A stretch of 8,345 nucleotides of DNA, taken from the NCBI GenBank assembly GCA_902470455.1, contig CABRGI010000028.1:1-8345 (forward strand). The letters run 5' to 3'. Positions 4,893-8,345 of the stretch are shown piece by piece. Below the pieces are notes generated by a model that did not search any database, was not told the DNA's origin, and saw only the letters and a program-made list of their open reading frames with translations. The first letter of the stretch is position 1. Each line of letters opens with the position of its first letter. Made by a program: the position numbers and the translations under genes. Source of the stretch: an uncultured Parvimonas sp. (GTDB taxonomy: Bacteria > Bacillota > Clostridia > Tissierellales > Peptoniphilaceae).

Positions 4893-6590
4893 TTATCTGG
4901 TTCCACCGTCGTCACCGCCGCCGAAGGAATCATCTCCACCGCCGATGCTTGTAAAGCCTCCACCTCCATCAGAAGCCTCTTCAACACTTCTTGAATAAGC
5001 ATCCACGAAATCATTAGAAAATGCATTAGAATAAATAACTGCCGTATGCAATGATTCTACATCCATATCTATATTTCTCAAAAATTCCGGAGATAATTTC
5101 TTTAATTGTTTTTCAACTTCATCTGCAACATCATAAAGCGTTGCATAAATTAACAAGTTTTTCCAAACTTTTATCTCTGAAATTTCTCTCTCACTCAATA
5201 ATGAAAAATCTTTCAAATAATTATAATTTTTTACTAATTTTGCGGTAAATTCTTTACCTTTTTCACTATAAGTATGAGAATATTTGCCTTTACTACTTTT
5301 TTCAAAAAGATCATTTTTACTTGCATATTCATTGGATAGTTCTTCTAAATCTTCTTCTATTGATTCAAATTCTTCTTGATTATCCGTATCTTCCAAATAA
5401 TCAGAAAACTCATTTTCTTGTAAGATTCCATCAGCTCCGGCAGCACCTGCAAACATAGCAAATAGTTTTCTCTCTACTTTTTCTTCGAAATCATTGTTAA
5501 AACCGCTCTTTATTTTCAAAGCCAATGTGTCTTTTTTAAAAATAAGTCCCTTTTCTTCAGTTACAGGTATTAATATTTTTTCTTGTATCCATTTTAGAAA
5601 ATATGCTCTAATTATCGATTCTTGACCATCGAAACCTATATCTTCTAAAATATCGGACAATTTCCACCATTCTTTTTCAGGAATATCTCTGTAATATTCT
5701 CCTTTAAAGTCTCCTTTTTGATATCCATTGCTCTTTTTCTTGCCAAATATTTTAACAAGAACAACAATGGCAACAATTATACCTCCTGCAACATAAAAAA
5801 TCTTATTGCTACTTTTTTTATCGGCTTTTTTAGTATAATCGGAGCCTTTAAATGCTAAATCTTTATAATATGAAAAATCTTTATCTATAGTTTCTCCGGA
5901 AGTGATATCACCTTTGTTTAATTGAACCAAAACCGTAACATAATTAGAACTTGTAAGTCCAGTCAAACTATTAAAAACTATTTTGCCATCCGAAAATTCT
6001 ATTGTTCCTTTGTTCCCAAAAGCCCAAATCTTAGAGTTTGTATTGTCAAAACGTCCTTCTCCTTTTGTGATAGTAAGTTTAACTTCGCCGGGAGCAGCAC
6101 TTAATCCCTTGTTTACAAATTGCCAATAAATCATATCAGAATCTTTTAAAAGTTTTATAAAATTAGTAACTCTATATCTTAAAATAAAAGTTTTTCTCTG
6201 ATATTCTCCAAATCCGAAACAAAGTTCATAACCTTTATCAGTCTTTACAACTCCTGATTTTTTAGCCTTTTCTTCTCTTGTTTTCTTTGTATTCCAAGAT
6301 TCTAAACTTTCATAAGGAACTTCTTTTCCGTCTTTAATTTCCGAAACTTTGAAATTAACTATTTCACTTTTCCCTAAATTATTAATAGGAACAAAGTATT
6401 CAGTTCCTTTTGATGGTTCAAAATCCATAATACTTTCAATGTCAGCACTTCCATCTTTGTTAATTCTAACATTTATCGTATTTTTGTAAAAAGTATCTGC
6501 AAAAGAATTATTGAAAGGTATTACAAATAGACTAAGTAATACAGCAGAAAAAACAAAAACTCTTTTTGCCAAATTTCTAAGATTTTTCAT
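4893..6590 (-). CDS. DUF2207 domain membrane protein, proximal copy (Gly/Asp tail)
   Basis: The product has 565 residues and the same layout as 3045-4766: signal peptide with likely cut after SFA (residue 31); extracytoplasmic DUF2207 domain (about 32-255) with FYKNTINVRINKDGSADI and YELCFGFGEYQRKTFILRYRV; membrane helix FYVAGGIIVAIVVLVKIF (about 262-283); basic FGKKKSNGYQKG stop-transfer; cytosolic domain from GDFKGEYYRDIPEKEWWKL to about 535; and a tail GGGDDSFGGGDDGGTR. Compared with the distal copy, the cytosolic domain is much more acidic (DYLEDTDNQEEFESIEEDLEEL against NYLKKTSNQNSFKSLQESMKQE). A GGAGG site precedes the ATG, which lies 13 bases after the gltX stop, so it should be translated from the gltX transcript. 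No enzymatic motif is visible. A role in an envelope complex with LemA is inference. Confidence 0.92.
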   Translation of the reverse strand: MKNLRNLAKRVFVFSAVLLSLFVIPFNNSFADTFYKNTINVRINKDGSADIESIMDFEPSKGTEYFVPINNLGKSEIVNFKVSEIKDGKEVPYESLESWNTKKTREEKAKKSGVVKTDKGYELCFGFGEYQRKTFILRYRVTNFIKLLKDSDMIYWQFVNKGLSAAPGEVKLTITKGEGRFDNTNSKIWAFGNKGTIEFSDGKIVFNSLTGLTSSNYVTVLVQLNKGDITSGETIDKDFSYYKDLAFKGSDYTKKADKKSSNKIFYVAGGIIVAIVVLVKIFGKKKSNGYQKGDFKGEYYRDIPEKEWWKLSDILEDIGFDGQESIIRAYFLKWIQEKILIPVTEEKGLIFKKDTLALKIKSGFNNDFEEKVERKLFAMFAGAAGADGILQENEFSDYLEDTDNQEEFESIEEDLEELSNEYASKNDLFEKSSKGKYSHTYSEKGKEFTAKLVKNYNYLKDFSLLSEREISEIKVWKNLLIYATLYDVADEVEKQLKKLSPEFLRNIDMDVESLHTAVIYSNAFSNDFVDAYSRSVEEASDGGGGFTSIGGGDDSFGGGDDGGTR

Positions 6591-6603
6591 AAGCCTCCGC
6601 CTC

Positions 6604-8052
6604 CTATTCCAATCTTCTTAGAATTTCACCTTTACCTAAAATCTCTAAAATGTTTGAAAGTTCAGGTCCATGAACTTGACCTGTAAGCAATGCTCTAACC
6701 GGCATATACAAGTCTTTGCCTTTAAAACCTGATGCCTTTTGAACTTTTTTCATAAAGCCTTTGGCAGTTTCCTCATCCATTTCCTCGATTTGAGATAATT
6801 CCTCCTTCATTTTTTCTTTTAAAATTTCTATATGCTCTACATTCCTCATTTTCAAAGCATCCGGTTCAACTGCAACATCTTCAAATAAAAATCTTGATTG
6901 TTCAACAATTTCCGGAAGTCTTGAAATAGATTCCTGAAAAGTTTTAGTAATAAGTTCAAGTCTTTTTTCACAAATATCTTCCTTTATAAACCCTGCTTTA
7001 ACTAAATAAGGTTTAACAAGTTTTGCAAGTTCTGAAACTTCCATCTTTCTAATATATTGAGCATTAACCCAATCTAATTTATCTACATCAAAAACTCCAC
7101 CTGATTTTGAAACTCTATCAAAAGAGAATTGTTTAACCATTTCATCTAAAGATAAAATTTCTTCATTGCTTTCAGGGCTCCAACCCACAAGCGCAAGATA
7201 ATTAATAAGTGCTTCCGGTAGATATCCCTTTAATCTAAAATCTTCAACAGATGCGTCATCATTTCTCTTAGATAATTTCTTACCACTCTTATTTAAAACT
7301 GTTGGTAAATGAACAAAAGTAGGCTTTTCAAAACCAAGAGCCTCATAAAGATAAATATGTTTAGGAGTTGATGAAATCCATTCATCTCCTCTTACAATAT
7401 GAGTAATTCCCATTAAATGATCATCAACAACTACTGCAAAATGATAAGTTGGAAAACCGTCAGCCTTTATTAAAACTTGATCGTCCATATCATTTGTATT
7501 TATTGTAATTTTGCCTTTGATTACATCTTCAAAAACAATATCTCTATTTTCAGGTAATTTTAATCTAATTACATAACTTTCGCCATTTGCAATTCTCTTT
7601 TTAGCATCTTCAATGCTAACACCTCTACAAAGTCCATCATATCTTGGAATTTTTCCATCAGCCTTTTGTTGATTTTTTATATCGTCAAGTCTTTCCTTAC
7701 TACAAAAACAATAGTATGCATAGCCCTTTTCTATAAGTTCTTCTGCATATTTATTGTAAATTCCCTTTTCAACTCTTTCAGATTGAATATATGGACCACA
7801 TTCACCAACTTCTGTAATCTTACCATTTTCATCAAGACAAACACCTTCATCTGCCTCAACTCCAGCCCATTTAAGTTCGTGAATTAAATTTTCAATAGCT
7901 CCTTCAACATATCTAGTTCTATCGGTATCTTCTATTCTAAGCAAAAACTTTCCGCCATTTTGCTTAGCATATAAATAATTATAAAGTGCAGTCCTAAGTC
8001 CTCCTATATGTAAATATCCTGTTGGACTTGGTGCAAAACGCAATCTAACCAT
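6604..8052 (-). CDS. gltX: Glutamyl-tRNA synthetase
   Basis: A class I aminoacyl-tRNA synthetase that joins glutamate to tRNA(Glu) using ATP in the cytosol. The chosen product has 482 residues, the usual bacterial length. Visible motifs: FAPSPTGYLHIGG with the HIGH-type HIGG at 15-18; RIEDTDR at 39-45; a zinc-site pattern with Cys115, Cys117, Tyr138 and Cys142; VVDDHLMGITHIVRGDEW at 208-225; and the KMSKS-type loop KLSKR at 259-263. The C-terminal helical anticodon-binding part follows. The frame stays open to 8103, but I start at 8052: family proteins begin at this MVRLRFAPSPTG, GGAGGG lies eight bases upstream, and an earlier start would precede the predicted transcription start. In bacteria lacking GlnRS this enzyme also charges tRNA(Gln) for amidation by GatCAB; the window cannot show whether that applies. 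It leads the DUF2207/lemA genes. Confidence 0.97.
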   Translation of the reverse strand: MVRLRFAPSPTGYLHIGGLRTALYNYLYAKQNGGKFLLRIEDTDRTRYVEGAIENLIHELKWAGVEADEGVCLDENGKITEVGECGPYIQSERVEKGIYNKYAEELIEKGYAYYCFCSKERLDDIKNQQKADGKIPRYDGLCRGVSIEDAKKRIANGESYVIRLKLPENRDIVFEDVIKGKITINTNDMDDQVLIKADGFPTYHFAVVVDDHLMGITHIVRGDEWISSTPKHIYLYEALGFEKPTFVHLPTVLNKSGKKLSKRNDDASVEDFRLKGYLPEALINYLALVGWSPESNEEILSLDEMVKQFSFDRVSKSGGVFDVDKLDWVNAQYIRKMEVSELAKLVKPYLVKAGFIKEDICEKRLELITKTFQESISRLPEIVEQSRFLFEDVAVEPDALKMRNVEHIEILKEKMKEELSQIEEMDEETAKGFMKKVQKASGFKGKDLYMPVRALLTGQVHGPELSNILEILGKGEILRRLE

Positions 8053-8060
8053 TCCTCTTT

Positions 8061-8066
8061 CCCTCC
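8061..8066 (-). promoter_or_regulatory. Ribosome-binding site deciding the gltX start
   Basis: GGAGGG on the minus strand, eight bases before the ATG at 8050-8052. It supports this start over the in-frame upstream ATG codons, which have no comparable site. Confidence 0.85.
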
Positions 8067-8091
8067 TAAAAAATAACATATATCTATAATA

Positions 8092-8120
8092 ATTATATAT
8101 CAATTATATTAATTTGTAAA
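8092..8120 (-). promoter_or_regulatory. Sigma-A promoter of gltX
   Basis: On the minus strand, TTTACA (8115-8120; five of six consensus bases), a 17-base spacer, and a perfect TATAAT (8092-8097). The transcription start would be near 8085, giving a leader of about 32 bases. That is too short for a T-box or other riboswitch. Confidence 0.8.
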
Positions 8121-8167
8121 GGTTTTTAACAAAAAATCAAGCTCAAATGCACACATAAAAACTATAC

Positions 8168-8202
8168 TTAACTTTTTGAAAAATAAGTTAAAACTTATTT
8201 AC
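8168..8202. repeat. AT-rich three-arm inverted-repeat element, copy 2
   Basis: Arms 8168-8174 and 8185-8191 pair (7 bases), or 8181-8189 pairs with 8192-8200 (9 bases, perfect). The middle arm is shared, so the two foldings exclude each other. The core CTTTTTGAAAAATA and the end AAACTTATTTACA resemble the element at 969-1022. Confidence 0.45.
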
Positions 8203-8204
8203 AT

Positions 8205-8345
8205 TCAATGTCTTGCCACTAAACGAAAATTTCTCCCTATACGTCATTTCGTTCGTAGCGAATCTAGCCCTAACTTTGTTTACTTGTAAACAAAAGTAGG
8301 TCTGACGCAAAGATTGTTCAAATCTTTGATTTGAGTACAATCGAC
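8205..8345. repeat. Hairpin-dense intergenic segment, possible dispersed repeat
   Basis: No gene is seen. The segment contains AACGAAA (8222-8228) paired with TTTCGTT (8247-8253); TTTGTTTAC/GTAAACAAA (8275-8283 and 8286-8294); and a long hairpin GATTGT-TCAAATC / GATTTGA-ACAATC (8312-8324 and 8328-8342, 13 pairs, one 2-base bulge). A competing stem CAAAGATT/AATCTTTG (8308-8315 and 8321-8328) overlaps the last. Words such as GAACGAAATGACG on the minus strand resemble dispersed intergenic repeats I know from related anaerobes, but I cannot confirm that. The segment continues past the right edge. Confidence 0.45.

Noticed and set aside
8053..8103. Longer gltX start adding 17 residues (MIYNYYRYML...)
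   Set aside because: GluRS proteins start at the retained Met; the extension has no ribosome site and its first codon overlaps the promoter, upstream of the predicted transcription start.
8053..8345. T-box riboswitch controlling gltX
   Set aside because: T-box leaders need a long transcribed leader with a GGUGG-type antiterminator bulge and a terminator; the promoter leaves only about 32 leader bases and no such motif is present.
1..8345. Defence system, CRISPR array, prophage, transposase or toxin-antitoxin pair
   Set aside because: No direct-repeat array, nuclease, integrase or transposase motifs were seen; all well-supported genes have housekeeping or envelope-type families.

Overview
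The window is AT-rich and every gene lies on the minus strand. It looks like a low-GC Gram-positive chromosome: long poly-A/T tracts, strong GGAGG ribosome sites, near-consensus sigma-A promoters, hairpin-plus-T terminators and lipoprotein signal peptides. A member of the Tissierellia/Peptoniphilaceae (Parvimonas-, Peptoniphilus- or Helcococcus-like) is my best guess, from impression only. No phage, CRISPR, insertion sequence, tRNA or rRNA was found.

Transcription runs from high to low coordinates. It starts at a near-consensus promoter (8092-8120) in front of gltX (glutamyl-tRNA synthetase, 6604-8052). Thirteen bases after gltX comes a first DUF2207 membrane protein (4893-6590). A 126-base gap follows, then a second, paralogous DUF2207 protein (3045-4766) and a LemA-family membrane protein (2447-2995). 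A hairpin terminator lies at 2357-2381. LemA and DUF2207 proteins with glycine-rich tails are a familiar pairing in Firmicutes. Here the DUF2207 partner is duplicated and the set is joined to a housekeeping tRNA-charging gene.

From 2208 down to base 1 there are four small lipoproteins of the YehR/DUF1307 type (1673-2149, 1144-1632, 421-894, and a partial gene from 264 running off the left edge). All have the lipobox cysteine at residue 23. Three of the four have their own promoter of the same unusual design: an extended -10 (TGnTAnAAT) 17 bases from the -35, with an A-tract/T-tract spacer. The fourth (1144-1632) is the most divergent and sits 40 bases behind 1673-2149 with no visible promoter of its own.

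The gap between the two DUF2207 genes is the most informative stretch. It carries about 25 codons that align without gaps, and on the same strand, to residues 338-362 of the neighbouring gltX. The DUF2207 duplication therefore probably carried part of gltX with it. That relic now contains a TTGACA-17-TAATAT promoter and a 14-base perfect inverted repeat centred on its -35 box. The two DUF2207 copies have also diverged in charge: the gltX-proximal copy is acidic in the cytosolic domain and in its Gly/Asp tail, while the distal copy is neutral to basic with a pure Gly/Ser tail.

The intergenic regions are rich in hairpins. Two hairpin-T elements on opposite strands share the tail ATTGTGAAAYAACA, and two AT-rich elements share a three-arm layout that allows alternative pairing. 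A hairpin-dense segment closes the right end (8205-8345). I see no complete, obviously new enzymatic system. The noteworthy points are the paralog evolution and the regulatory and repeat structure.
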